NCBI RefSeq assembly: GCF_000144625.1
Contig: NC_014376.1
Span: forward strand, 3,868,501-3,932,500
Source: [Clostridium] saccharolyticum WM1
GTDB lineage: Bacteria; Bacillota; Clostridia; Lachnospirales; Lachnospiraceae
DNA: 64,000 nt
Reading direction: 5' to 3'
The stretch's first letter is position 1. Every line of letters starts with the position of its first letter. The translations under genes and the position numbers were made by a program. The notes below the pieces were generated by a model, which saw only the letters and a program-made list of their open reading frames with translations, was not told the origin of the DNA and searched no databases. This document shows positions 1 to 8,489 of the stretch, one piece after another.

Positions 1-3000
1 GGACATACAACTCCGCCATCGTGTTGGAGATGGGAGTACCGGTCAGGTAAATCACACCTTTGCCATTGTTCAGGTCATTGATATACTGGCATTTTTGGTG
101 CATATCCATGGCGCGCTGGCTGCTGACCCCGGTAACTCCGGCCACATTCCGCATTTTCGTATAGGAAAAGTTATTTTTATAGGCATGGGCTTCATCCACA
201 ATCAGAGCGTCTACACCCAATTCCTCAAAGTTGATAACACCGTCTTTTTTCTCTGCATTAAACAGCCTGTCATAGCGAAACTGGAGGTTGGACTTGAAAA
301 TCTGCATCTGTTTGAGCGTCCAGTCCTTGCCGTCACGGGCTTTTACCTCCGCTATCGCCGCTGTGATAGCCGCCATTTCCGATTCCATAGCCGCAAGCTG
401 GCGTTCTCTGGATAAGCCAATCAGTTCAAAGCTGCTATGCCCCATGATAATGGCGTCATGCTCACCGGTGGCAATCCTGCTGACAAAGCGGCGGCGGTTC
501 TTTCGCTCAAAATCCTTTTTTTCGGCCACCAAAATATTGGCGTTAGGGTACATCTTCATATAGTGAGCCGCCCATTCGCCAACAAGATGATTTGGTACGG
601 CATACAGGGGCTTGTGGACTGCCCCCAGCCGTTTCATTTCATAGCCAAGGCCGACAGCGGCGTAGGTTTTCCCAGCGCCAACCTCGTGTGCCATCAGCAG
701 ATTGCCGTCACTGTAAAGCCCATGGGCAATGACATCACTCTGATGCTTACGGAGCTTGATGCCCTCCGCCATATCCGGCATGAGCAGGGCATCACCGCTA
801 TATTCACGGGGACGGATGTTATTGAAACGGTCATTGTAGAGCTTTGTCAGGCTTGCTCCACGCTCTGGATCGGCAAACAGCCAGCTTTCAAAGGCCATCT
901 TGATTTCCGCCTGTTTTTCACGGGCCAGAATGGTTTCCTTTTTATTAAGAACGTACTTCGTTTTTTCCTCCCCGGTATTCGGGTCAATATAATCAACCGG
1001 GTCTTTGACCTCCACAGGTCGGAGGTTGAGGGTGGTTTCCAGTATTTCGTAGGCGCCCAGCCGTTCCGTACCGTAAGACCGGTTGACTGTTACGGAATTG
1101 CTTTCTGCGCTTTTATTAGAAATGTAATAGGCACCGCTGTATTTGGAAAACTCAAGGGAGATACTAAAACGCCCACCCTGATTGCTGGGCGCAGTCTGAA
1201 AGGTGTCATACATGAATTGCTGGTAAATCTCCGGGGGAATCCATGTGGAGCCAAGGGTGAAGCTGATGTCCTGCGGAGTCAGGGGAACCGGCTGCACCAG
1301 CTTCAATGCCTCTGCATTTCGGCTGAACCGTTCCGGTTCTTCATCCGCTTTCAAGATTGCCGTCATCAGCTTATCCTTGACATAGCCGCTTAGATACTCG
1401 TCAGCGGTTTTCCAGCCGGTGTGCGGGTTGCCGGTGTAATCATCGGGGTCTTGGTAAATCTTATCCCCCAGCTCATCAATGATTTCCTCCGGTGTAGCCT
1501 TGCGGTGATCGGGATACTGATAGAGCCAGGACATATAGGCAAGGTCAACCTTGCCCTTTACGTTGAGAGATACCATCAGGGCTTCCTCCGCCGAAAACAC
1601 CGTTTTGGGCATGACCTTGGGCTTGATGGTCGCTTTGTAGAAGATAGCAGTCTTTTCCCATACATCCTTCTGGTCTTTCTTCTCCGCCTCAATGGAACGG
1701 AGCAGAGGGGCATTGGAATCCCTTGAAAATGCAATCACATTGGCATATGAATTGAGATACCCCTGCTTTTTGATAAAGGCATCATAAACATGGTTGAGAT
1801 GGGCGATATGCTCCTGAAGCTGCTTTTCATATTCCATGGTGGGCAGTTCATGGAGGTCTGCATATTCGCTGTTTTGGAAGTCAATCAGACTGCGGATGGC
1901 TGCCGTAACCTCCACCATGCCACGAATACGCTCGGCTTTCCGGCCGGTGATGTTTTGCTTATACATCCGAGAGTTTTCACGGTAGTACAGTTCTCCGTCT
2001 ACCAGCCCATAGCTGAAATTGCGCACATTGGGGTCGGCGGGAATGGATTCGGGCAGCACTTCCTTTTCGCCCTCATATTCGGAGGTGGCCTCGGTATATT
2101 CGCCGTCCAGATAGGAAATGGCGCGCTCCAACCGTTCATTCAAGTCCTCTCCGGCTATCGGGTGGCAGGCGGTGGTCTTTTCGTTGCCGAACATGGACTC
2201 GTCAAACACCATCTCACCCAGCACCATTTCCGGGTGGTCAATAAAATAGGTGTTCACGGGAACGCCGTTTTGGTCTTGCTCTACGGTCAGCCAAGGACTG
2301 CTTTCCTCGTCCGGCACAATTTCCCGTTCCCGCTTTTTCAGAAGGAGAATGTCTGTGGTGGCTTCGGTTCCGGCGACCTGCTTGAACGCATTGTTCGGCA
2401 GGCGGACTGCTCCAATCAACTCTGCTTTCCCGGCAATATAACGGCGCATACTGGAATTTGCTTTATCCATGGTAAATTTGGAGGTAACCAGCGCCATCAT
2501 GCCGCCCGGACGGACCTTATCCAGTGATTTTGCGATAAAATAGTCGTGAATGTGGAAGTTGTGTTTATTGTATCGGGGGTCATCCACCTTGATGGAGTTA
2601 AACGGCACGTTGCCCACCATCATATCGAAAAAATGGTCAGGGAAAGCCGTCTTTTCAAAGCCCATCACCTGAATATCCGCATTGGGATAAAGATGTTTTG
2701 CGATCTGTCCGGGGATGGGGTCGATTTCACAGCCGTAGAGCTTGGAGGACTCCATGCTGTCCGGCAATACGGAAAAGAAGTTGCCCGTACCAAGGGCGGG
2801 GTCTAAGATATTACCGCCCCGAAACCCCATGCGCTCCAACCCTTTATAGATATGGCTGACGATGCTCTGCTCCGTATAATAGGAGGTCAGGGTACTTTTC
2901 TGTGCCGCCTGCAACTCCTCGTCGGTCAGCAGTTCTTTAATTTCCGAGTATTCTGTTTCCCAGCCGTTTTTATCCGGTGTCAGCGCATTTGCAAGGCCGC

Positions 3001-5734
3001 CCCAGCCCACAAACCGGGCAAGGGTAATCTGTTCCTCCGCAGTTGCCGGGCGCCCTTGTGCTTGCAGCTCCTTGAGAAGCCGAATGGCTGCAATGTTGTT
3101 TTTGAATTTGGTTTTCGGGCCGCCATCGTAAAGATGATGGTCGGGGGAATAACGGTAATTAAAGCCTTCACCCCAAGCACGGGCATGGAAATCATCCATA
3201 ATGGTACGGTTGTACTCATCATTGGACTGGTTGACAAGGGTGGCGGCTTGGATGGCAGCCTTTGTTTCTTCCGAGAAATCACCACTCTGTACGCTTTCTA
3301 CCACCATGGTAGCAATCTCGCCATTTGTGTAATGGTCTTTTAACGGCTTACAGTCCGCAATAGCTGAAAGCGGCACACGCTCGGTAATTTTTAGCCCATT
3401 CAGATTTTTAAGCTGTGCAATATCTCCGATCTCTACCGTGCGCCCATCGTGCAGGAATTTAACGATTTCAAACACACGGTCATGGTAATAAATGCGGTCA
3501 CCCTCCTGAAAAGGCAGTTGCACCAGCTCCATGGAGTTTCCATCAATCAGGTCGTCGTTGCTGTCCTCGGCGGCGTCCTCATAGCTGTCCTGCATGACAG
3601 GGATTGTATCGAATAGGGTAATCTGCCTGTCGGGAGCCTCCTGCTCTGACACTTCGGGAGCGGGCAAGTACACCGTTTGCCCCTCGGCTTCCATCTCTAC
3701 TCTATCTTTTTCTGTCAGGTAGCGGTCTTGGCGAATCAGGTCGGAAATGCCGCTTTCCACCTGATTCCATGAAAGGACTTCGTGCAGTTCCAGCGAACCA
3801 AGTCGATAATCAATCGCCAGCCCCTTGGGGGTAGATTCCAAATGCCATTGGTCGCCATTGGGAGATTTACTGTAACTGCCGTAGGAATTGTATTCCTTCC
3901 GAATAAATGACACACGATCCTTTTTAGTAGGCATGGACAGCATAATCTGAAAAATTCGTTGTCTGCCGCCTTGTGTGCCGCTGCCATACTGGAGGTATTC
4001 GTCAATGATTTTTTGTCTATCCGTTTCAGACAACTCGACAGACGCAAGCGGTTTATCAGGACTATTTTCATCCTCGTTTGTAAAGCCCTGCATTTCCTCC
4101 TGTTCATCGGGGATGGCATAATCGTCAATCACGGTGTCTGCGGAGCTAAACGGATATGCCCCGGTCAGAATCAAACGGTCAATCCGGCTGACGAGCGTGC
4201 CATAGTCCTCGGTGAATTGCTGACCCTTGATTTCAAGGGTTAATCCATCATCGCCTGCGGTGAGATATAGATGCTCTCCAGTTTCCGTGATGTAGTCGGT
4301 ATCCAGCTTGCCATAAAAGGCTTTCAGGATTTTGGCTTTCGTAGTCTGCTTGTGCCCACCCTCAAAGAATTTATGGATTTCCGCTGCCCATTCCCTTGTG
4401 TCAGGGGTAATATCATCGGCACACAGCACCACATCAATGAGATCGGAGATTTCTTCCTCGTCCAGTGCAGGAACCTGTTCAGGGGCTTCCTGCACGGAAA
4501 CAGGTTCAGGTGGTTTCGATGTAGGCGGGACAGAAAAAAAGCCGCCCACAGACGGCTGTTTACCATCTGTGGGCGGCTCTGTTCTTTGTGTTATCGGGGT
4601 TGCAGTATCAATTCGCCGATCACGATTTCCTCCGCTGTGTCGGTTATCATGCCCATGTGGGCGGCTCTCTCCATCGTGTCCTCGGTGTCCGGCATCGGCT
4701 GTGCGGTCAGAAGCTCCTGTATCAGCCGTTCCTTGCGGCTCTCGGCTTCCTCGTCCACTTTCAAAATCATCTCGTTGATTTTGCCCTGTGCTACCAGCTC
4801 CGACAGGCGGTGCGGGTGGTTCTCCAGCATGAAGTTCTTCCACAGGTTCCCGAATCTGCCCACCGGCATCTGATCGGTTTTCTCGTTCTCCGAGATTTGC
4901 AGTTCGGGGTAGAGCAGACCGTCCTCGGCCTGCCGGTAACTGAGGTTCATTAACGGTTCGGTTCTCATAAATTTGGCTCCTTTCGATTTTAATTTGTTGG
5001 ATTTCCTGATGGATTTCTCTCAATATGGGTCTTGCAAGGGAAACCGTGCAGCTTCCCATAGTCATAAACAGCTCCATGCTGTTAAAGTGGCTGATGTTCT
5101 CAAAGGTGTGTTCATCAAACATCTCAGTGGAAAGCCCACATTTGCAAAACATGGTATAAGCTACGCTGTCGGTGATAAGCTCCACAAATTCCGCTTTTAC
5201 CGCTTCAATAGGCGCATCGTAGAGTACGCTGCTTTCGTCACGCACCTTGAAATTTTCCATGTTCTGCGGTAAAACCTGACGAACCCGTTGCTGTACCATC
5301 TTATACAGGCACATTTCGATGCTGGAGGCTGGGGTATTGTACTTTTCGTGAAATCTCGCCATTACGCTGGGTTTATACTGATCTTCCAACTCCCAAAGGT
5401 AGCTCATAACCTTTTTGAAACTCTGCTCACTGCCATTGGTGTCCATGAAATCAAAGAGATACTTCAAACTTGCTGTGGGGTTTGTCATGTCGATGACCGC
5501 AATGCCTTTTGCTCCTGCATTGATATTTCGGTCAATTCGCTTGTCATGCCATTCGTCAAAGGTGGCAAGCTGGGTTACATCAGGCCGCTGTGCGTAAACG
5601 AGTACCGCATTATCAAAGGAACGCTTGTAATACCTCGCCACACAGGACAGCAGACCTTTCCACTCCACAGGATTTTTCGTGTATTCCTGTACCGACTTTT
5701 TATATAGGTCGGCAAGTAGGGTCGCCTTACTCAA
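1..5734 (-). CDS. Giant conjugative-element protein: N6-DNA methylase plus SNF2/DEAD-type helicase (3' end outside window)
   Basis: The reading frame is open for about 1911 codons and runs off the left edge. I place the start at a TTG (5732-5734) behind GGAGGTGA; it overlaps the parB stop as TTGA, suggesting translational coupling. The N-terminal ~250 residues contain LLSCVARYYKRSFDNAVLVY and resemble the ArdC/LtrC-like domain of conjugative elements. A Gly/Arg/Pro-rich linker follows (about residues 255-395). Near residue 978 is the methylase SAM motif (DPALGTGNFF), then GNVPFN in place of the NPPF motif. Near residue 1685 is a Walker A (AHEVGAGKT), and near 1845 a DEAH box (VDEAHAYKN). This architecture is typical of Tn1549/CTn-type elements of Firmicutes. 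Its exact role in transfer or restriction evasion is not established. The linker is dual-coded with a TnpV-like frame. Confidence 0.88.
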   Translation of the reverse strand, partial: MSKATLLADLYKKSVQEYTKNPVEWKGLLSCVARYYKRSFDNAVLVYAQRPDVTQLATFDEWHDKRIDRNINAGAKGIAVIDMTNPTASLKYLFDFMDTNGSEQSFKKVMSYLWELEDQYKPSVMARFHEKYNTPASSIEMCLYKMVQQRVRQVLPQNMENFKVRDESSVLYDAPIEAVKAEFVELITDSVAYTMFCKCGLSTEMFDEHTFENISHFNSMELFMTMGSCTVSLARPILREIHQEIQQIKIERSQIYENRTVNEPQLPAGRGRSALPRTANLGERENRSDAGGQIREPVEELHAGEPPAPPVGAGSTGQNQRDDFESGRGSREPQGTADTGASDRTADAGHRGHDGESRPHGHDNRHSGGNRDRRIDTATPITQRTEPPTDGKQPSVGGFFSVPPTSKPPEPVSVQEAPEQVPALDEEEISDLIDVVLCADDITPDTREWAAEIHKFFEGGHKQTTKAKILKAFYGKLDTDYITETGEHLYLTAGDDGLTLEIKGQQFTEDYGTLVSRIDRLILTGAYPFSSADTVIDDYAIPDEQEEMQGFTNEDENSPDKPLASVELSETDRQKIIDEYLQYGSGTQGGRQRIFQIMLSMPTKKDRVSFIRKEYNSYGSYSKSPNGDQWHLESTPKGLAIDYRLGSLELHEVLSWNQVESGISDLIRQDRYLTEKDRVEMEAEGQTVYLPAPEVSEQEAPDRQITLFDTIPVMQDSYEDAAEDSNDDLIDGNSMELVQLPFQEGDRIYYHDRVFEIVKFLHDGRTVEIGDIAQLKNLNGLKITERVPLSAIADCKPLKDHYTNGEIATMVVESVQSGDFSEETKAAIQAATLVNQSNDEYNRTIMDDFHARAWGEGFNYRYSPDHHLYDGGPKTKFKNNIAAIRLLKELQAQGRPATAEEQITLARFVGWGGLANALTPDKNGWETEYSEIKELLTDEELQAAQKSTLTSYYTEQSIVSHIYKGLERMGFRGGNILDPALGTGNFFSVLPDSMESSKLYGCEIDPIPGQIAKHLYPNADIQVMGFEKTAFPDHFFDMMVGNVPFNSIKVDDPRYNKHNFHIHDYFIAKSLDKVRPGGMMALVTSKFTMDKANSSMRRYIAGKAELIGAVRLPNNAFKQVAGTEATTDILLLKKREREIVPDEESSPWLTVEQDQNGVPVNTYFIDHPEMVLGEMVFDESMFGNEKTTACHPIAGEDLNERLERAISYLDGEYTEATSEYEGEKEVLPESIPADPNVRNFSYGLVDGELYYRENSRMYKQNITGRKAERIRGMVEVTAAIRSLIDFQNSEYADLHELPTMEYEKQLQEHIAHLNHVYDAFIKKQGYLNSYANVIAFSRDSNAPLLRSIEAEKKDQKDVWEKTAIFYKATIKPKVMPKTVFSAEEALMVSLNVKGKVDLAYMSWLYQYPDHRKATPEEIIDELGDKIYQDPDDYTGNPHTGWKTADEYLSGYVKDKLMTAILKADEEPERFSRNAEALKLVQPVPLTPQDISFTLGSTWIPPEIYQQFMYDTFQTAPSNQGGRFSISLEFSKYSGAYYISNKSAESNSVTVNRSYGTERLGAYEILETTLNLRPVEVKDPVDYIDPNTGEEKTKYVLNKKETILAREKQAEIKMAFESWLFADPERGASLTKLYNDRFNNIRPREYSGDALLMPDMAEGIKLRKHQSDVIAHGLYSDGNLLMAHEVGAGKTYAAVGLGYEMKRLGAVHKPLYAVPNHLVGEWAAHYMKMYPNANILVAEKKDFERKNRRRFVSRIATGEHDAIIMGHSSFELIGLSRERQLAAMESEMAAITAAIAEVKARDGKDWTLKQMQIFKSNLQFRYDRLFNAEKKDGVINFEELGVDALIVDEAHAYKNNFSYTKMRNVAGVTGVSSQRAMDMHQKCQYINDLNNGKGVIYLTGTPISNTMAELYV
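4534..4577 (-). terminator. Intrinsic-terminator-like hairpin downstream of tnpV, inside the giant CDS
   Basis: The 12-bp arms GCCGCCCACAGA (4541-4552) and TCTGTGGGCGGC (4566-4577) match perfectly and are followed on the minus strand by seven T (4534-4540). This is the geometry of a Rho-independent terminator, 14 nt past the tnpV stop. The large gene reads straight through it, encoding PPTDGKQPSVGGFFS, so active translation would have to suppress it. It may also act as polarity control. Confidence 0.6.
4591..4968 (-). CDS. tnpV: TnpV-family small protein, encoded inside the giant gene in another frame
   Basis: This 125-residue frame resembles the TnpV family of clostridial mobile elements. 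It has an N-terminal segment with 'DGLLYPEL', a central 'GRFGNLWKNFMLENHP', and the characteristic ending 'AEEIVIGELI'. It lies wholly within the larger CDS on the same strand, shifted by one frame. It has its own ribosome binding site (GAAAGGAGC, about 9 nt before ATG), which in the large frame encodes E-R-S. The matching stretch of the large protein is a low-complexity linker, which suggests the TnpV frame is the older constrained one. A hairpin plus T-run follows its stop. Whether both frames are translated is unknown. TnpV function is poorly defined, and no transposase accompanies it here. Confidence 0.6.
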   Translation of the reverse strand: MRTEPLMNLSYRQAEDGLLYPELQISENEKTDQMPVGRFGNLWKNFMLENHPHRLSELVAQGKINEMILKVDEEAESRKERLIQELLTAQPMPDTEDTMERAAHMGMITDTAEEIVIGELILQPR

Positions 5735-6747
5735 GCTGTCACCTCCGATTCTTGATTTTCAAAGTACAGTGCCAAAGCCTTATCAATGACTTCCTCAATT
5801 TCCTTTTGGGTCTGTTGTGCGGTAAAATATTTGGAGATGACCGCAGGCTTGATTTTGACCGGCTGTGGCTTGTTGCTTTTGGGTTTGCGTGTTTTTTCCC
5901 CTGAAAGGATTTGCACAATGGCGGTGTCAGTTAGCTTTCCAGCCTTGTAGTAGCCGTGGAACAACTCCGCCTTTTTCGTATCTAACTTGAAGCTGTCGGA
6001 CTCCATGAGGTCGGCAATTCTCTGCTGTTGTGCCTCGTCCTCTACAAAAGAGAGGTCATAGGCGGCAAGAAAGGCAATCTCACCACTATCAACACGGAAA
6101 ATGAGAGGTTCAATCAGGTTTGAAATACGGATGTATTTCGCCACTTTGTCCCTTGAAAGCCCATAATCCTGACCAAGTTTTGCGTCTGTTCTAAACCTCG
6201 TCTGAGGTTCAGCCAAGGTTTCATTTTCGCTGGTATCCTGCGGGTTTAAGAGCATTTCAATCTCTGCCAAAAGATCGTTTCTTTTGCCTTGGCATTTCAT
6301 GGCTTCATAATGCTGTGCAAGACAGTAGGCACGTTCCGAATGGCTCATATCGGAGAAAGAACGCTGGCGCAGATTGGTTTCCGTCACGATCAGGACGGCA
6401 TCCTCATAGGTCAGATTTTCTCTGATGATAACGGGACCTTTTGCAAACCCGGCAAGCTGGGCGGCATTTTTACGATTGTGTCCGCTGAGAATGATATATC
6501 TCCCATCCTCAGTGTACCACAGGATAATGGGGAGCAGAATTCCAAACTGGCAGATACTGTCCACCATATCTGTGAGCTGCTGTCCCTCATAGAGCTTAAA
6601 CCTGTGATTTGGAAAGGACTCCATCAAACTGAAATCCATATCCACGATACCGACCTGCACAGGAGCAGGGGCGGTATCGTGCTGAGTTTCTATACCCAGC
6701 ATTTCATCAAAATCAATTAAGGGCGCCTTGGGTTTTGGTATCGCCAT
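5731..6747 (-). CDS. parB: ParB-like partition protein of the conjugative element
   Basis: The 338-residue protein has a ParB/Spo0J-type N-terminal nuclease-like domain. FGILLPIILWY near residue 90 is followed by the box LSGHNRKNAAQLAGF near 108-122. A helix-turn-helix region (LGQDYGLSRDKVAKYIRISNLI, about residues 192-213) would bind a centromere-like site. It lies 3 bp after parA and overlaps the TTG start of the giant gene by 4 bp, so parA-parB-giant gene look like one transcription unit. Such ParAB pairs are common on Tn1549-type elements, where they stabilise the excised circle. Assignment to family is secure; the parS site was not identified. Confidence 0.88.
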   Translation of the reverse strand: MAIPKPKAPLIDFDEMLGIETQHDTAPAPVQVGIVDMDFSLMESFPNHRFKLYEGQQLTDMVDSICQFGILLPIILWYTEDGRYIILSGHNRKNAAQLAGFAKGPVIIRENLTYEDAVLIVTETNLRQRSFSDMSHSERAYCLAQHYEAMKCQGKRNDLLAEIEMLLNPQDTSENETLAEPQTRFRTDAKLGQDYGLSRDKVAKYIRISNLIEPLIFRVDSGEIAFLAAYDLSFVEDEAQQQRIADLMESDSFKLDTKKAELFHGYYKAGKLTDTAIVQILSGEKTRKPKSNKPQPVKIKPAVISKYFTAQQTQKEIEEVIDKALALYFENQESEVTA

Positions 6748-6750
6748 AGG

Positions 6751-7563
6751 TTAAACGCTCCTTTCCGCAATTTTACCATGTCCACCCGAAAGCAGTTCGT
6801 CCGCAAATTGCCCATAGGCGATTGCCGCAGGGTTTCCCGGCAGAAATTCACAAATGGTCTGATGGTGAAGCACGGCTTCCGCAACCTTGATGGATCTTGG
6901 AATATGGGTCTTGAAAATAGGAACCTTGTCCGCAAAACCACGCTGAATCAGTTCGTTTACCTGTGCCGAAAGTATCGTGTTGGGGGAATCCATGGTAATC
7001 AAAATTCCTTCAATACGCAAGCGGTGGTTACTGTTCCTCTGAATGGCCTGATGGTGCTTTAGCAGTTCCGCAAGTCCTTGGGCGGACAAAAGCTCCGCCT
7101 GCGTTGGGATGATAATGCTGTCGGCACACATCATCACGTTAATCATCGGAGTACCCATTTGCGGCATACAGTCGATGATGATGTACTCATAGCTATCCTT
7201 GATGGTGTCAATATATTGGGTCAGAATCCTCTCTCTGAAATCTACATTGCAGAGATTGCGTTCAAGGGTGAAAAGCTGGGTATTGGATGGGATCAGGTCA
7301 ACACCACACCCGGTCTTGATGATATAGCTTTCGGGTTCGGGTAAAGGCTCGTCCTCAACCAGTTTGCGTAACAGGGTGTTAATTGTCACCTCCAGTTTAT
7401 TGGGGTTCTTCACGCCAAAGATAATACTGGAATGCCCCTGACCGTCAAAGTCAAGCAGGGCGGTACGGTGTCCTCTCTTGGATAGGAGATAGGCAAGGGT
7501 GGTAGCCGTGGCTGTTTTGCCCACTCCGCCTTTCTCGTTGATAATTGCAATGATTTTTGCCAT
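6751..7563 (-). CDS. parA: ParA/Soj-type partition ATPase of the conjugative element
   Basis: The 270-residue protein opens with the deviant Walker A of ParA ATPases (NEKGGVGKTATATTLAYLL, residues 9-27). It also has a Walker B-like IIIDCMPQMG near residue 128 and the usual switch region. It would form dynamic filaments or gradients with ParB to segregate the element. The ATG is preceded by AAAGGAGCG. It is the right-most gene of the element in this window. Upstream are three GGGTAAA repeats and then the end of the collagen-like gene, so the element border probably lies within about 100 bp. No integrase or relaxase is visible. Confidence 0.92.
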   Translation of the reverse strand: MAKIIAIINEKGGVGKTATATTLAYLLSKRGHRTALLDFDGQGHSSIIFGVKNPNKLEVTINTLLRKLVEDEPLPEPESYIIKTGCGVDLIPSNTQLFTLERNLCNVDFRERILTQYIDTIKDSYEYIIIDCMPQMGTPMINVMMCADSIIIPTQAELLSAQGLAELLKHHQAIQRNSNHRLRIEGILITMDSPNTILSAQVNELIQRGFADKVPIFKTHIPRSIKVAEAVLHHQTICEFLPGNPAAIAYGQFADELLSGGHGKIAERSV

Positions 7564-7580
7564 CGGCGCGCTCCTTTCTT

Positions 7581-7618
7581 GGGTAAAAAGATTTTGGATA
7601 ATGGGTAAATAGGGTAAA
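7581..7618. repeat. Three GGGTAAA repeats in the parA promoter region
   Basis: GGGTAAA occurs at 7581-7587, 7603-7609 and 7612-7618, immediately upstream of the parA ribosome binding site. Short clustered repeats at this position could be autoregulatory ParA/ParB sites or element-end sites. This is inference from position only, because the unit is short and the region is A-rich. Confidence 0.3.
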
Positions 7619-7681
7619 AAAATTGGACTAAGATTAGCGAAAACCCTTTGATATAGCGGCTTTCACTTACTTAGTCCAATT
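7616..7681 (-). terminator. Inverted repeat at the end of the collagen-like gene: terminator or element border
   Basis: AATTGGACTAAG (7621-7632) is a perfect inverted copy of CTTAGTCCAATT (7670-7681), separated by 37 bp. On the minus strand the second arm is followed by a T-run (7616-7622), so it can act as a terminator for the collagen-like gene, whose last codons and stop (TGA, 7663-7665) lie in the first arm and loop. The long loop is unusual for a terminator. The repeat also sits exactly where the conjugative element meets the chromosome, so an end-associated inverted repeat is the alternative. Confidence 0.45.
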
Positions 7682-8421
7682 ATAACAGAGTCACCGGTCG
7701 GACCCGTTGGGCCAATATCTCCCTGGGGACCCGTCGGACCGGTCGGGCCGATTAATCCTTGAGGGCCCGTTGGGCCAGTATCTCCCTGGAGACCCGTCGG
7801 ACCCGTTGGGCCGATTAGTCCTTGCGGGCCGGTCGGGCCGGTTTCTCCCTGGGGACCCGTTGGGCCGGTTGGACCGATAGCTCCCTGGGGACCCGCTGCA
7901 CCCGTTGGGCCGATTATTCCTTGCGGACCGGTCGGACCTGTTGGACCGATTAATCCCTGCGGGCCCGTTGGACCCGTTTCTCCGTGGGGACCCGTTGGGC
8001 CCGTCGGACCGATTAGTCCTTGAGGTCCGGTAGGCCCGGTAACTCCCTGGGGACCCGTTGGACCGGTATCTCCCCTCGGACCGGTCGGACCCGTTGGGCC
8101 CAAGGGGCCGGTGGGGCCTGGACAGCCACGGGGGCCCATGGGGCCTTGGGGGCCGGTCGGGCCTGGACAACCTCTTGGACCCATGGGCCCCCGGCAGCCA
8201 GATGGACCTTCCGGCCCCACGTCACCTCGTACTCCCTGAGAACCTCTTATACCTTGCGGACCTTGCGGACCTTGAGGACCCTGCCGGCCCTGTGGTCCCG
8301 GCGGCCCTGTAGGGCCTGTTGGGCCGGAACAACAGCTCCGTCTACAACCACTATATTTTTCTGAACACTCCTGTCTTGTCACTGCCGGGTCCCTTTCATA
8401 ACCATCACTGTGATTTTGCAT
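7663..8421 (-). CDS. Collagen-like Gly-X-Y repeat protein, probable spore or cell-surface filament protein
   Basis: The protein has 252 residues. A 32-residue Cys-containing N-terminus ([14 protein letters not shown]) is followed by about 70 Gly-X-Y triplets, mostly GPT and GPQ, ending in a very short tail ([10 protein letters not shown]). Thr-rich triplets of this kind in Bacillus and Clostridioides BclA-type exosporium proteins are O-glycosylated. Two glycosyltransferase genes lie just upstream in the same operon, which fits. There is no signal peptide, as in exosporium collagens, and no C-terminal globular head of the BclA type. The gene either encodes a naturally headless form or has been shortened by the neighbouring element. 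ATG is preceded by AAAGGG. Confidence 0.85.
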   Translation of the reverse strand: MQNHSDGYERDPAVTRQECSEKYSGCRRSCCSGPTGPTGPPGPQGRQGPQGPQGPQGIRGSQGVRGDVGPEGPSGCRGPMGPRGCPGPTGPQGPMGPRGCPGPTGPLGPTGPTGPRGDTGPTGPQGVTGPTGPQGLIGPTGPTGPHGETGPTGPQGLIGPTGPTGPQGIIGPTGAAGPQGAIGPTGPTGPQGETGPTGPQGLIGPTGPTGLQGDTGPTGPQGLIGPTGPTGPQGDIGPTGPTGDSVIIGLSK

Positions 8422-8489
8422 ATTTTGACACCCTTTCTGAAATCCTTACAGGAACATATTATAATATCAGAATTAACACGTTCCGGTTT

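Noticed and set aside
95..4243. Series of + strand open frames (for example 437-1393, 1790-2527, 2852-3343)
   Set aside because: They are antisense to the giant methylase/helicase gene, which carries recognisable motifs throughout; the + strand products resemble nothing.
7691..8364. Extra frames on both strands and apparent DNA repeats in the collagen region, considered as a repeat array or CRISPR
   Set aside because: The repetition follows Gly-X-Y codons of one continuous coding frame; there are no unique spacers between fixed repeats.
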